A stretch of DNA of 64,000 nucleotides from Bacteroidales bacterium (GCA_016714605.1 JADKDL010000006.1:186001-250000), one strand, 5' to 3'; counted from the first letter of the stretch, positions 18,525 to 27,577 are shown. Program-made: numbers and translations. Notes: generated from the sequence alone by a model not told the origin.

Positions 18525-19793
18525 TTACAATTTTCCTGCAAAAAGTAAATAATCGGCATGAGCTTTTTTAAGTTGCAAATCATGTATTTCTCTCATTAGA
18601 ACCGCCTCTTTTTCTTTATTAAACTCATTTATGTAGTCGCTCATGGTTATCACCCCGTTATCTAACTGATATTGCATAGTTTGAGTTATTTTTTGGCGTA
18701 AGTCTATGAGTAAATTATCGTTCTCCAGTTGAATTTCAAGTTTTTTAATTTCAGAAATATATGATTGCTGTTTTACATTGAGAGCATCAATAAAATTGGT
18801 CTTTTTATCATCGATGAGAGATTTATGAATATCAGCAATTTGTCTTTGACGTTTTGCCTCATTCCAATCGAAGATATTCCAAGAAAACCCAGCTCCAACA
18901 ATAAAATAATCATGAGCCGATTCAGAAAACATATCTAACCCCGGGTAGCCATAACCAAATGTTCCAAATGCGTAAAGTTTTGGCATTCGCTGAGCGCTCG
19001 ATATTTTTTTACTCATATCCAGTCTTTCTTTCTGACTATCAAACAGTAGCAACTCCTCTCGGGCAAAAACATCTGCTTGGGTTATGGTGGGTAAACTGTC
19101 TTCTTGTAGCGAATCTATGTTTTTGTGTGTAAGCTTCTGCAATGACTCTCTAGCCGATAAAAAAGAAAGTTGCAAATCATTTTTTTGTTGTTTTAAATTT
19201 ATCAACTCAGCTTCAATTATGTATAAATTGGTTTCTAGAATTGTTCCATTATTGAACGCAACTTCAACTCTCGATTTTTGTTTATTTAGTATTTCTTCAT
19301 ATAAATCGAGTCTGCTTAATTGTTTCTGAAATAGCATAATAGAAAAATACAAACTGCTTACTTGCAATTTTATGGCATATAAATCTACATCAAGCTGTTT
19401 TTTGTTGGTTGCATTTTCTGCAATTTTCACTGCCTTTGTAGCTTTTGTCATGCCACCATCCCAAATGGTCTGTTTCATTTCTAATGTTACTCCATACTGA
19501 TGCTTTGATGCTTCAGGAAATTCTATTTCAAATGGCAATTTTGTATCACCAAGTGACATTTCTGTCACTTCACTCAGATACGAATACTTTCCGTTAAGAT
19601 TAAGTTCAGGAAACCAGTTATTTCTGATGTTTTTAATTTCAAATTCTACAAGTGAGTCATACTTGCAGTACGATTTTTTTAACTGGCTTGCATCTAAAGC
19701 CCACTGTATGCAATTGCTCAAATTTGCAGTTTCCTGCGAATAACCTTGAACGGTTATTATAAAAAGCAATAATAAAAGATGTACACTTTTCAT
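18525..19793 (-). CDS. TolC-family outer-membrane efflux protein
   Basis: A 422-residue outer-membrane factor with signal peptide MKSVHLLLLLFIITVQGYSQ. It has two repeats of a beta-strand pair plus long coiled-coil helices, for example the region LFQKQLSRLDLYEEILNKQK and the C-terminal MQYQLDNGVITMSDYINEFN, typical of the OEP family. It forms the trimeric exit duct for the ABC exporter. Its ATG overlaps the TGA of the tetR gene by four bases, so the regulator and efflux genes are translationally coupled in one transcript. Confidence 0.88.
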   Translation of the reverse strand: MKSVHLLLLLFIITVQGYSQETANLSNCIQWALDASQLKKSYCKYDSLVEFEIKNIRNNWFPELNLNGKYSYLSEVTEMSLGDTKLPFEIEFPEASKHQYGVTLEMKQTIWDGGMTKATKAVKIAENATNKKQLDVDLYAIKLQVSSLYFSIMLFQKQLSRLDLYEEILNKQKSRVEVAFNNGTILETNLYIIEAELINLKQQKNDLQLSFLSARESLQKLTHKNIDSLQEDSLPTITQADVFAREELLLFDSQKERLDMSKKISSAQRMPKLYAFGTFGYGYPGLDMFSESAHDYFIVGAGFSWNIFDWNEAKRQRQIADIHKSLIDDKKTNFIDALNVKQQSYISEIKKLEIQLENDNLLIDLRQKITQTMQYQLDNGVITMSDYINEFNKEKEAVLMREIHDLQLKKAHADYLLFAGKL

Positions 19794-20422
19794 TTTTTTA
19801 TCATTAAAGCGTTAATTACAAAATCGGCAGCTTCAGTCTTCCTTCTATCGAGAAAAGCATTAAACTGTTGAGCATCCATGTTGAGCAAACCTTTGAGCAT
19901 TTCCTTGGCAGCAAACGGGAAAATAGACATAGACAGAATGCTTACCAATACTTGCTCAGGTTCTACTTGTCGCATCTCTCCACGTTCTATTCCTTCATGT
20001 ATCTGCTTAAATAGTTTTTTGTAAATTTTCTCAACTTCAAGTCCTTTCATCATTTTCAAGACTCGTTCGGGGTTCTGGTTTATCTCATTAAGTACAAATA
20101 CCGGGATGTTGGGATTTTTCTGCAAAATAGAAATATGAAGGTTAAAGAAGTTTCTAATCTTATTTTCTACTGAATCGTCAGAGTCAAACAACTCTATAAA
20201 TTCTTTCATTAGTTTCTTGAAAATGATTTGAAATACCGAATGAAACAATTTCTCTTTAGAGCGATAATAATAATGCAACAGTGATTTATTAATTCCTGCC
20301 TTGTCGGCAATTTCTTGCATTCTAGCTCCAGATAATCCCTTTTCTTCAAATATTTCTCTTGCTGCATTGAATATTTGAGATTCTGTAGTGTCTTTATTTT
20401 CAATCATATATATATTAATCAT
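19790..20422 (-). CDS. TetR/AcrR-family repressor of the efflux operon
   Basis: A 210-residue regulator. The N-terminal HTH spans about residues 12-58 (AAREIFEEKGLSGARMQEIA, then AGINKSLLHYYYRSKEKLF), with the family's Y-Y-Y-R-S-K recognition helix. The C-terminal three quarters is a helical ligand-binding and dimerisation domain. It is the first gene of the efflux operon, coupled to tolC by a 4-base overlap. A perfect palindrome lies directly between its promoter and start codon, so autorepression released by the exported substrate is the likely mode; the inducer is unknown. Confidence 0.9.
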   Translation of the reverse strand: MINIYMIENKDTTESQIFNAAREIFEEKGLSGARMQEIADKAGINKSLLHYYYRSKEKLFHSVFQIIFKKLMKEFIELFDSDDSVENKIRNFFNLHISILQKNPNIPVFVLNEINQNPERVLKMMKGLEVEKIYKKLFKQIHEGIERGEMRQVEPEQVLVSILSMSIFPFAAKEMLKGLLNMDAQQFNAFLDRRKTEAADFVINALMIKK

Positions 20423-20430
20423 TTAATTAA

Positions 20431-20453
20431 ACCAAATGATTTAACCATTTGGT
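20431..20453. promoter_or_regulatory. Palindromic TetR operator
   Basis: ACCAAATG and CATTTGGT form perfect 8-bp arms around a 7-base centre, nine bases upstream of the tetR start. It abuts the -7 box at 20454, so a bound repressor would cover the transcription start. It is the only such palindrome near the gene. Confidence 0.75.
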
Positions 20454-20484
20454 CAAATCTAGTATCAATTTTAAGAAAAAACAA
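20454..20484 (-). promoter_or_regulatory. Promoter of the tetR-efflux operon
   Basis: Minus strand: TTG (20484-20482), a 20-base spacer, then TAGATTTG (20461-20454), fitting the Bacteroidota consensus TTTG-N19-21-TAnnTTTG. The operator follows without a gap. Confidence 0.65.
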
Positions 20485-20865
20485 TTATTTATATAGTTAT
20501 TTTATTAGAAATATAAAAAAGGTATTAATTTCAAGTTTTTATTGATGCAAATAGATTTCAACAAAATAGGTTGGCCGCTTTTCCGTAATTAAAGAAAACA
20601 TACGATTATTATATTTTCTTATTCCATTTTATTTCAATCATTTATCTAAAAAAAAATAATGTGTATTCTCAAAAAATACCCTCGTATGGCGCGAGATTGT
20701 AGCTCATGCCCAATATAACAATCAATTACATTTACTTCGTATAGTCCGAGTTAGAAACTAGAATTCAATGACATTAAGTTAAGCCCGAAGAGCTTAAAAA
20801 TGAATAGCCTCGGTTGAGGTTGACAACCCGAGGTGATAGTAAAGCTCCATTGTTTCGATTCTGCT
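20485..20865. other. Intergenic region with two inverted repeats
   Basis: No gene was recognised. Near the otsAB stop are two imperfect inverted repeats: TAAGC-CCGAAGA-GCTTA at about 20780-20796, and CCTCGG-TTG paired with CAACCCGAGG at 20808-20833. The second is GC-rich for this genome and lies about 30 bases beyond the otsAB stop. It could act as its terminator although a clear T tract is missing. Confidence 0.45.
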
Positions 20866-23070
20866 TTAATGTAATGCAGACAAAAATTCACGAACTTTTT
20901 CAACAGAATCAAGTTTGTATTTTGCAAAAGTTTGTTTTATTCCAACTTTTATGGAATGAGTAGTATCAGGTAATTCTTTAAACATAAACTCATCGGTCCA
21001 ATCATCGCCAATAGCTAAAATAAATTCGGCAGGAAATTCACTAAGAAATGCAGCTGCTGCAATTCCCTTATTCACCCCTCCTACTTTTATCTCTATTACC
21101 TTATCACCATCCATAATTTCTATATTCTGGTTGCCGATAAGGTGTTTAAGCTCATCTTTGAGCTCAATAGCTCGTCTTTCGCTATATTCCTGTTCTGCAT
21201 TTCGGTAATGCCAAACAAGCGAGTAGCTTTTTTCTTCAATAAAAGTTGCAGGAGTAATATCTACAAAATGCTCCAGAAGCGGTTTTATTTTTAACATCCA
21301 AGCATTGTCAAGAGCTACAGACATGGTCCAATCAGAATCTATACGGCGATGCCAAATACCATGCTCTGCAATTAGATGTATGTTATTTTCATTGAACCAT
21401 AGATTTAGAGTGTTTTTGTCTCTGCCCGAAATTATTACTATTTCATTTCTCTTATCAGCTGCCAACGTGCGGAGTATATTTAGGAGCGATTCATCGGGCT
21501 TTGTGAGTACCGGATTACTTTTGAAACCAACCAAAGTACCATCATAATCGAGGAAAAGAACTCTTTTATTGGCTTGAGCATAATGTGTTTTTATTGCTGA
21601 AAAAATATTTTGAGATATTGATTTGGTATTAAAAACTCTCTGAATACCTGCTACCTTATCTAGACCTTTAATAAACTCCGATGCCCATTTGAAAAGATCA
21701 TAGCGTTTAAGTCTCAATTGTAGTTGCGACATTCTCTGTATTTGTTCTTCATCGGTCATATTCATTGCTTGGAAAAGGGTATCGGCAATCTCTTCTTCAT
21801 TATTCGGATTTATAATCAGAGCCTCACACATTTCCTTCGAAGCTCCTGCCATTTCGCTTATTATAATTACACCTTTTTTATTGATTTTAGAAGCTACATA
21901 CTCTTTTGCAACCAAGTTCATTCCATCTCTTACAGGTGTAATGAGGGCTATCTCGCTTTTTACATAAAGCTCTACAAGTTGGTCAAATGGCATAGACCTG
22001 TAGAAATACCAAATAGGTGAGTAATTAATTTCTCGGTATTTAGCATTAATTGAACCTACCAACTCATCTACTTCTCGTTTTAATTGCTGATAATGTTCTA
22101 TCTGCTCTCTACTAGGCACTGCCAACATTACAAAGGTTACCTTACCCACCACCTCCGGATATTTAGCCAAAAACCGTTCAAATGATTTTAGCCTGTTTGG
22201 AATGCCTTTGGAATAATCGAGTCTGTCAATAGAAAGTATCAGTTTGCGCTCCGGAAACTGTTCAATAAATCGTTCAAGTTCTTTGCTGAAATCTGTTTTC
22301 TCAAGGTCTGGTTTGGCAATAATTTCTTGAGCTTTGGCTTCAAATTTATTATAGTCAATACCCATAGGAAAAGCATCGGCAACAACTATTCTACTTCCTA
22401 TATTTATTTGATTCATATTCACATCGAAACCCAAAAGCCGACGCACACAGCTAAAAAAGTGACGTTCATAGTCATAGGTGTGAAATCCAATAAGATCGGC
22501 ACCTAAAATACCCTCGAGTAGTTCTTTACGCCAAGGTAGCAATCTAAACACCTCATATGAAGGAAACGGAATATGTAAAAAATATCCGATAGAGATATTC
22601 GGGTTAGCCTTTTTTATCATTCCCGGTACTAGCAATAACTGATAGTCATGTATCCAGATTGTATCATCATCATTGCAAACAGAGAGAGCGTAGTCGGCAA
22701 ATTTTTGATTTACTCTCACATACGCATCCCAATCATCATGTTTGTACGTAGCATGCTGAGTAAAATAATGAAACAACGGCCATATAGTATTATTACTGAA
22801 GCCTTCATAGTATAGATTTATCTCGTCAGAAGAAAGAGGTACCGATAAACAGAATTCTTTTTTGAGTAAATCATCTATTGTGTTTGATTCATCGGCAGAG
22901 ATGGTTTCATGTGCTATGCCCGACCAACCAATCCAATATCCACCAAGTTTCTTGTACACAGACTTCATGCCCGTAGCCAGTCCGCCAACACTTTCTACTA
23001 ATGAATATGTATTTTCTAGCTTATTTACCTGAAATGGTAATCTGTTTGAAATTATATGCAGTTTGTTCAT
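20866..23070 (-). CDS. Bifunctional trehalose-6-phosphate synthase/phosphatase
   Basis: A 734-residue cytoplasmic fusion. Residues 1 to about 460 are a GT20 trehalose-6-phosphate synthase (OtsA): NRLPFQVNK, the GGLATGM loop, YWIGWSG, the DYQLLLVPGM segment and LDRLDYSKGIPNRL. From about 490 it is a HAD-superfamily trehalose-6-phosphate phosphatase (OtsB) opening with LFLDYDGTLVGF, with IISGRDKNTL and the late motif AIGDDWTDEFMF. It makes trehalose from UDP-glucose and glucose-6-phosphate in two steps. The gene is divergent from a GH15 enzyme that may degrade trehalose or a related glucan. The fusion is common in Bacteroidota. All key motifs are present. Confidence 0.92.
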   Translation of the reverse strand: MNKLHIISNRLPFQVNKLENTYSLVESVGGLATGMKSVYKKLGGYWIGWSGIAHETISADESNTIDDLLKKEFCLSVPLSSDEINLYYEGFSNNTIWPLFHYFTQHATYKHDDWDAYVRVNQKFADYALSVCNDDDTIWIHDYQLLLVPGMIKKANPNISIGYFLHIPFPSYEVFRLLPWRKELLEGILGADLIGFHTYDYERHFFSCVRRLLGFDVNMNQINIGSRIVVADAFPMGIDYNKFEAKAQEIIAKPDLEKTDFSKELERFIEQFPERKLILSIDRLDYSKGIPNRLKSFERFLAKYPEVVGKVTFVMLAVPSREQIEHYQQLKREVDELVGSINAKYREINYSPIWYFYRSMPFDQLVELYVKSEIALITPVRDGMNLVAKEYVASKINKKGVIIISEMAGASKEMCEALIINPNNEEEIADTLFQAMNMTDEEQIQRMSQLQLRLKRYDLFKWASEFIKGLDKVAGIQRVFNTKSISQNIFSAIKTHYAQANKRVLFLDYDGTLVGFKSNPVLTKPDESLLNILRTLAADKRNEIVIISGRDKNTLNLWFNENNIHLIAEHGIWHRRIDSDWTMSVALDNAWMLKIKPLLEHFVDITPATFIEEKSYSLVWHYRNAEQEYSERRAIELKDELKHLIGNQNIEIMDGDKVIEIKVGGVNKGIAAAAFLSEFPAEFILAIGDDWTDEFMFKELPDTTHSIKVGIKQTFAKYKLDSVEKVREFLSALH

Positions 23071-23203
23071 ATGATTTTTTGTTAATTTTTTTAATAAAAT
23101 TTATTTTCTAATAGCTCTCCTTCTGTCAATGTTTAACAATAAAATTGAAGTACCTGAAAACAATTATTAAGATTAAGAGAAATGCTTATTACAAATGCTT
23201 AAG

Positions 23204-23234
23204 TTGCATCTTTAAACATTAAACTCTATATTTG
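23204..23234 (+). promoter_or_regulatory. Candidate promoter of the GH15 gene
   Basis: TTG (23204-23206), a 20-base spacer and TATATTTG (23227-23234) fit the Bacteroidota consensus. If used, it gives the GH15 gene a leader of roughly 245 bases. No other gene was recognised within the 415-base otsAB/GH15 spacer. Confidence 0.5.
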
Positions 23235-23351
23235 CAGCATTGTATGTTTCAGATAGCATTAGTAATTTCCATCTGTATTATTTTTCTAAAGAATGTCATT
23301 CTTCTGACATTTTCTATAAGTCTGTGAGACTTTAATATTTTAGCTATTCTG

Positions 23352-23383
23352 CAAAGGTACAAAAAAAAATGTTTTATAAGAAA
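23352..23383 (-). promoter_or_regulatory. Candidate promoter of otsAB
   Basis: On the minus strand TACCTTTG (23359-23352) fits the -7 consensus TAnnTTTG. A weak TTTC lies 20 bases upstream. It would start an otsAB transcript with a leader of roughly 275 bases that overlaps the candidate GH15 leader on the opposite strand by about 100 bases. Confidence 0.45.
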
Positions 23384-23485
23384 TGTAGAAGTACATCGCT
23401 GTTCATCAATACCAAATTGATAAACACAATCAAAGCATTGCATTTCAGGAAACACAGTCTATAACCCGAAAAAAATTCAATTATT

Positions 23486-25300
23486 ATGGAATCAAATTTA
23501 AACTATGGAATAATAGGAAATTGCCAGAGTGCTGCACTTATTGCAAAAGATGGTTCGATAGATTGGTTTTGTTTACCCCGTTTTGATTCACCCTCGGTGT
23601 TTGCCTCATTACTTGATGAAAATAAAGGCGGCAACTGGGCTATAGAAGTAGAAAATCTTCAAACCTCAACGCAGTATTATGATAAGAACACCTGCATACT
23701 CATAACCAAATATGTAAGCAATAGTGGCGTGTTTGAAGTACATGATTTTATGCCACGCTACAAGACCGAAGACGGTTCGTATTATCTGCCACCAGATTTG
23801 ATTAGATATTTTAAATACGTGTCGGGCAATCCGGTTTTTAAGGTCACTTACAATCCGCAGTTGGAATATGCCCAAGACGAAACGCAATCAGAAATACATG
23901 AAGATTTTATAAAATCGCATACTGTAAAAGGAGAGTACGAATCTATTTATGTTTATTCTGATATGGATTTGCAATCTATACTAGAAAGAAAAAGAATAGT
24001 ACTTACCGACGACCTGTTTATACTTCTGAGTTACAACCAGAAACTTCTAAAACAAGATATTACTCGTACCTATCTTAAATTGCAGAGAACCAAAGCATAT
24101 TGGCTTACTTGGTCCGATAAAACTGCCTATTACAAAAAGTACAACGAACAGATACAACGTAGCGCATTGACATTAAAACTACTCAGTTATGAAAAAACTG
24201 GGGCTATATTAGCAGCTGTAACCACCTCTCTGCCCGAAACTATAGGAGAAGTACGAAATTGGGATTACAGATTCTGCTGGATTAGAGATGCTTCCATGGT
24301 TATTAAAATTATGGCAAAGCTTGGACATCTCGATATGACCAAAAACTATCTTAATTTTATAATTAACCTTTTACCGGATAAGGGTAAAAAGATGCAAATA
24401 ATGTATGGAATAAATGGAGAGAGTTTGCTTACCGAAACTTTTTTAGAACATCTGTCGGGATATAAAGATTCTAAACCGGTGCGTATAGGCAATGCAGCTT
24501 ACATACAAAAACAAAACGATACCTACGGAATTTTGATGGATGTAATACTCCAACATTTTGAGATATTCTCCTCCACATTAGCACTGAGCGAAGACTTATG
24601 GACTATAGTAAGGGGAATTATCAGAGAAGTGGAAGAAAATTGGCATCTACCCGATAAAGGTATATGGGAAATAAGAACCGAAGACCGTCATTTTACTTTC
24701 AGCAAAGTGCTTTGTTGGGTGGCTGTAGATAGAGCAATAAAAGTGGCTCAAATACTTCAAAGAGATAGTTATGTAAAACTTTGGACTCCCCTTGCTGAAA
24801 CAATAAAAGAAGACATTTTCAAAAATGCTTGGAGCAATCAGGTAAATGCTTTCACCCAAAGTTATTTTTCTAATGAGATAGATGCTTCGGTGTTACTTAT
24901 GGAATCATACGGGTTTATAGATGCCAAAGATGCTCGATATGTTCAAACCGTAGATGCAATACAAAAGGAACTGGAACATGAAGGTTTACTATACCGATAC
25001 AAGAATAACGATGATTTCGGAAAACCCAAATCGGCATTTACCATTTGTTCATTCTGGCTTATAAATGCTCTTTATAAAATAGGCAGAAAAAAAGAAGCCC
25101 GTCAACGATTTTCTGTTTTGCTCTCATATGCCAACCACCTCGGACTATTGAGCGAAGATATTGATTTTGAAACCAAGAGATTGCTAGGGAACTTTCCACA
25201 AGCATACTCACATTTGGCATTGATAGAAACAGCCATAACACTTGGTGAAGACGAATTGGAAGATGATAATATCTTACTGCAACAAATACATTTAAGATAA
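23486..25300 (+). CDS. Glycoside hydrolase family 15 protein (glucoamylase/trehalase-like)
   Basis: A 604-residue protein without a signal peptide. The N-terminal beta-sandwich opens NYGIIGNCQSAALIAKDGSI and DWFCLPRFDSPSVFASLLD, the standard start of bacterial GH15-like enzymes. The (alpha/alpha)6 barrel follows from about residue 240 with EVRNWDYRFCWIRDAS, and GIWEIRTEDRHFTFSKVLCW supplies a conserved acidic segment. FTICSFWLINAL lies near the end. GH15 enzymes hydrolyse terminal alpha-glucosidic bonds; bacterial members of this type include glucoamylases and trehalases. Divergence from otsAB points to trehalose turnover, which is inference. A secreted role is unlikely because no export signal is seen. 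Confidence 0.88.
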   Translation: MESNLNYGIIGNCQSAALIAKDGSIDWFCLPRFDSPSVFASLLDENKGGNWAIEVENLQTSTQYYDKNTCILITKYVSNSGVFEVHDFMPRYKTEDGSYYLPPDLIRYFKYVSGNPVFKVTYNPQLEYAQDETQSEIHEDFIKSHTVKGEYESIYVYSDMDLQSILERKRIVLTDDLFILLSYNQKLLKQDITRTYLKLQRTKAYWLTWSDKTAYYKKYNEQIQRSALTLKLLSYEKTGAILAAVTTSLPETIGEVRNWDYRFCWIRDASMVIKIMAKLGHLDMTKNYLNFIINLLPDKGKKMQIMYGINGESLLTETFLEHLSGYKDSKPVRIGNAAYIQKQNDTYGILMDVILQHFEIFSSTLALSEDLWTIVRGIIREVEENWHLPDKGIWEIRTEDRHFTFSKVLCWVAVDRAIKVAQILQRDSYVKLWTPLAETIKEDIFKNAWSNQVNAFTQSYFSNEIDASVLLMESYGFIDAKDARYVQTVDAIQKELEHEGLLYRYKNNDDFGKPKSAFTICSFWLINALYKIGRKKEARQRFSVLLSYANHLGLLSEDIDFETKRLLGNFPQAYSHLALIETAITLGEDELEDDNILLQQIHLR

Positions 25301-25378
25301 ATTAGTTTGACGTTCTAACTATTTTAACTGTTTTTTCGTCCCTGTCAGTGAAAACACGGAAGTGGATGAGAGAAATAT

Positions 25379-25401
25379 CATTGACAAAACAAATGTCAAT
25401 G
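25379..25401. repeat. Inverted repeat downstream of the GH15 gene
   Basis: CATTGACA and TGTCAATG are perfect 8-bp arms around a 7-base loop, about 80 bases after the GH15 stop. No T tract follows, so terminator function is uncertain. The rest of the 25301-25560 spacer shows nothing further. Confidence 0.4.
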
Positions 25402-25560
25402 AGTCGTGGAGTATTTAGTGAAATTTTAAACAGAATATATCAGCAGTAACTTGAAGCAAATTTCATTCTCTTCATAATCATAGGTTTTTGACGTGAAGTT
25501 TTTAGTTTATTAGTAAAACGAACTACAATTTTTTACTAAATATAAATAGTATTTTTTAAA

Positions 25561-25577
25561 TGTGTATAAAATACACA
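25561..25577. promoter_or_regulatory. Candidate NrtR operator 1
   Basis: TGTGTATAAAATACACA is a perfect palindrome apart from a 3-base centre. It lies just upstream of the -33 element of the nrtR promoter and shares the pattern TGyGTA-N5-TACrCA with a second site 53 bases downstream. Confidence 0.6.
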
Positions 25578-25583
25578 CAAAAA

Positions 25584-25615
25584 TTTGCTTTTTGCAAATT
25601 CATATCGTATGTTTG
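25584..25615 (+). promoter_or_regulatory. Promoter of the nrtR-pncB-pncA genes
   Basis: TTTG (25584-25587), a 20-base spacer and TATGTTTG (25608-25615) match the Bacteroidota promoter consensus very well. The -33 box is itself inside an inverted repeat (AATTTGC/GCAAATT, 25582-25600). Confidence 0.7.
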
Positions 25616-25630
25616 CGTAAATAATACGCA
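25614..25630. promoter_or_regulatory. Candidate NrtR operator 2
   Basis: TGCGTAAATAATACGCA has perfect 6-bp arms with a 5-base centre. It begins at the end of the -7 box and covers the expected transcription start, seven bases before the nrtR ATG. It is the same length and pattern as operator 1. Confidence 0.6.
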
Positions 25631-25636
25631 TTTAAA

Positions 25637-26338
25637 ATGAATGAGCAACAAAAATATTGTTATGAATATCCAAGACCGGCAGTTACTACCGACTGTGTGA
25701 TATTTGGGTTTGATGAGGGTGAATTGAAATTGCTTCTCATAGAACGGGCACTTGAACCATTCAAAGGACGATGGGCTTTTCCTGGGGGCTTTCTTAATAT
25801 GAACGAAAATGCCGACGATTGTGCTCAACGAGAACTATTTGAGGAAACAGGCATTGAGAATGTATTTATAGAACAATTGTACACCTTTACAGATGTTGAC
25901 AGAGATCCGCGTGGCAGGGTTGTAACTATAGCTTATTATGCTTTGGTAAAATTGAGCGAATATAAAGTTACCGCAGGCGATGACGCAAAAAAAGCACAGT
26001 GGTTTCCGCTTTCTCAAATACCTACTTTGGCTTTTGATCATGACAGAATTTTACGTATAGCTTTGACTCGTTTGCGAGGTAAAATTGCATATCAACCAAT
26101 TGGTTTTGAGTTATTGCCCGAGAAATTCACCTTACCCGAACTGCAAAATCTCTATGAAACTATTCTAGAGGTTCAGCTAGACAGGCGCAATTTCAGAAAA
26201 AAAATACTGTCGTACGATTTGCTTATAGATCAAAATCAGTCGGTTACTGGAGTTGCTCATAAAGGTGCAAAATATTATAGTTTTGATAAAAAGAAATACG
26301 AAGAGCTTTCTAAACGAGGATTTAATTTTGAAATATAA
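25637..26338 (+). CDS. nrtR: NrtR-type Nudix transcriptional regulator of NAD metabolism
   Basis: A 233-residue protein with an N-terminal Nudix domain (to about residue 150) and a C-terminal winged-helix domain (about 155-233, KILSYDLLIDQN and VAHKGAKYYSFDKKKYEEL). This is the NrtR architecture. The Nudix box is complete: G-x5-E-x7-R-E-x2-E-E-x-G is met by GGFLNMNENADD followed by CAQRELFEETGI. Many NrtR proteins have lost catalysis; here residual ADP-ribose hydrolase activity is possible. NrtR represses NAD salvage and synthesis genes and is released by ADP-ribose. It heads a run of pncB, pncA and nadE, exactly its usual targets, and two similar palindromes flank its promoter. Confidence 0.85.
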   Translation: MNEQQKYCYEYPRPAVTTDCVIFGFDEGELKLLLIERALEPFKGRWAFPGGFLNMNENADDCAQRELFEETGIENVFIEQLYTFTDVDRDPRGRVVTIAYYALVKLSEYKVTAGDDAKKAQWFPLSQIPTLAFDHDRILRIALTRLRGKIAYQPIGFELLPEKFTLPELQNLYETILEVQLDRRNFRKKILSYDLLIDQNQSVTGVAHKGAKYYSFDKKKYEELSKRGFNFEI

Positions 26339-26416
26339 TTGTTAATTTAGCTTTATTAAAAACCTTATTTTTAACATTTTAACCAACACAAAAAAACAAT
26401 TAAACTCACTATACCT

Positions 26417-27577
26417 ATGATAATTAAAGATTTTATAGACAACGATTTGTATAAGTTCACCTTAATGAACGCAATTCAAAAAAAGTTTCCAAGAGCCGAA
26501 GTTTTATACACATTTATAAACCGTGGAAAAACCGAATTTCCTACGGGTTTTGCCGATGCTTTGAAAGCTGAAGTAGCAGCTATGAAAAATCTTAGTCTAA
26601 GTGCAGAAGCTGAGGCATTTTTGCGAAGAAAGTGTTATTATTTCGATCCGGTTTTCATTGATTTACTAAAAGGATTTCGGTTCAACCCCGATGAGGTTCT
26701 CATTTCTCAAACCGGTACAGAACTAAAAGTTGATATTAAAGGCTTGTGGTACAGAACTGTACTTTGGGAGGTGCCGCTTATGGCTCTCATTTCTGAACTA
26801 TACTTTATAATGACCAAGCAAACTGCCAACGACTATGAAAGCAAAGCCCTTGCAAAAGCTAAAGAGTTTCAGAAAATTGGTGCCGAACTTTCTGAATTTG
26901 GTACTCGCCGACGCTTTTCGTTCGATGTTCAAAATCGTGTTGTGGAAATATTAAAAGAAAATTGTCCATCATACCTAAATGGTACAAGCAATGTGTATTT
27001 GGCTATGAAACATAATATTACACCTATGGGTACGCACCCTCATGAGTGGTTTATGTATCATGGAGCGCATTATGGCTATCGCATGGCAAATACCTTAGGC
27101 TTAGAAAATTGGGTGGAAATATATCAAGGAAGTTTGGGTATAGCTCTTACCGATACCTACACTACCGACAATTTTTTTCATAGCTTCTCGCCCAAATATG
27201 CAAAATTGTTTGATGGTGTACGTTGGGATAGTGGCGATCCGCTTACCTTTACCGAAAAAACCCTTAAGCATTATGCAGCTTGTAAAATAGACCCTAAAAG
27301 CAAAACCATTGTTTATAGCGATGCACTGGATATGGAGAAAGTGAAACAAATAAAAAACCATGTAAACGGTCGCATTCACGACGTGTACGGCATAGGCACC
27401 TATCTCTCTAACGATGTTGGAGTTAAGCCTCTAAACATGGTAATAAAACTGTATGAGGTAAAACCCGATGGTTATGAGCATTTTCTGCCTACCGTAAAAC
27501 TTTCTGACGTAAACGGAAAACATACCGGCGATGTTGATGAGGTGGCTTTGTGTGAAAAGATAATTCAAAAAATGTAA
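26417..27577 (+). CDS. pncB: Nicotinate phosphoribosyltransferase
   Basis: A 386-residue cytoplasmic enzyme converting nicotinate and PRPP to nicotinate mononucleotide. Conserved family segments are FIDNDLYKFTLMNAI at the N-terminus, the GTRRRFSFDVQ stretch near residue 160 carrying the substrate-binding Arg, GTHPHEWFMYHGA with the regulatory His region, and VRWDSGDPLTF near residue 270. It is full length with no anomaly. It follows nrtR after 78 bases and precedes the nicotinamidase gene by 23 bases, so the three are probably one operon for pyridine salvage. Confidence 0.92.
   Translation: MIIKDFIDNDLYKFTLMNAIQKKFPRAEVLYTFINRGKTEFPTGFADALKAEVAAMKNLSLSAEAEAFLRRKCYYFDPVFIDLLKGFRFNPDEVLISQTGTELKVDIKGLWYRTVLWEVPLMALISELYFIMTKQTANDYESKALAKAKEFQKIGAELSEFGTRRRFSFDVQNRVVEILKENCPSYLNGTSNVYLAMKHNITPMGTHPHEWFMYHGAHYGYRMANTLGLENWVEIYQGSLGIALTDTYTTDNFFHSFSPKYAKLFDGVRWDSGDPLTFTEKTLKHYAACKIDPKSKTIVYSDALDMEKVKQIKNHVNGRIHDVYGIGTYLSNDVGVKPLNMVIKLYEVKPDGYEHFLPTVKLSDVNGKHTGDVDEVALCEKIIQKM

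Noticed and set aside
23249..23455. 68-codon minus-strand ORF upstream of otsAB
   Set aside because: It spans the candidate promoter TACCTTTG and has no family resemblance; regulatory DNA is the better reading.
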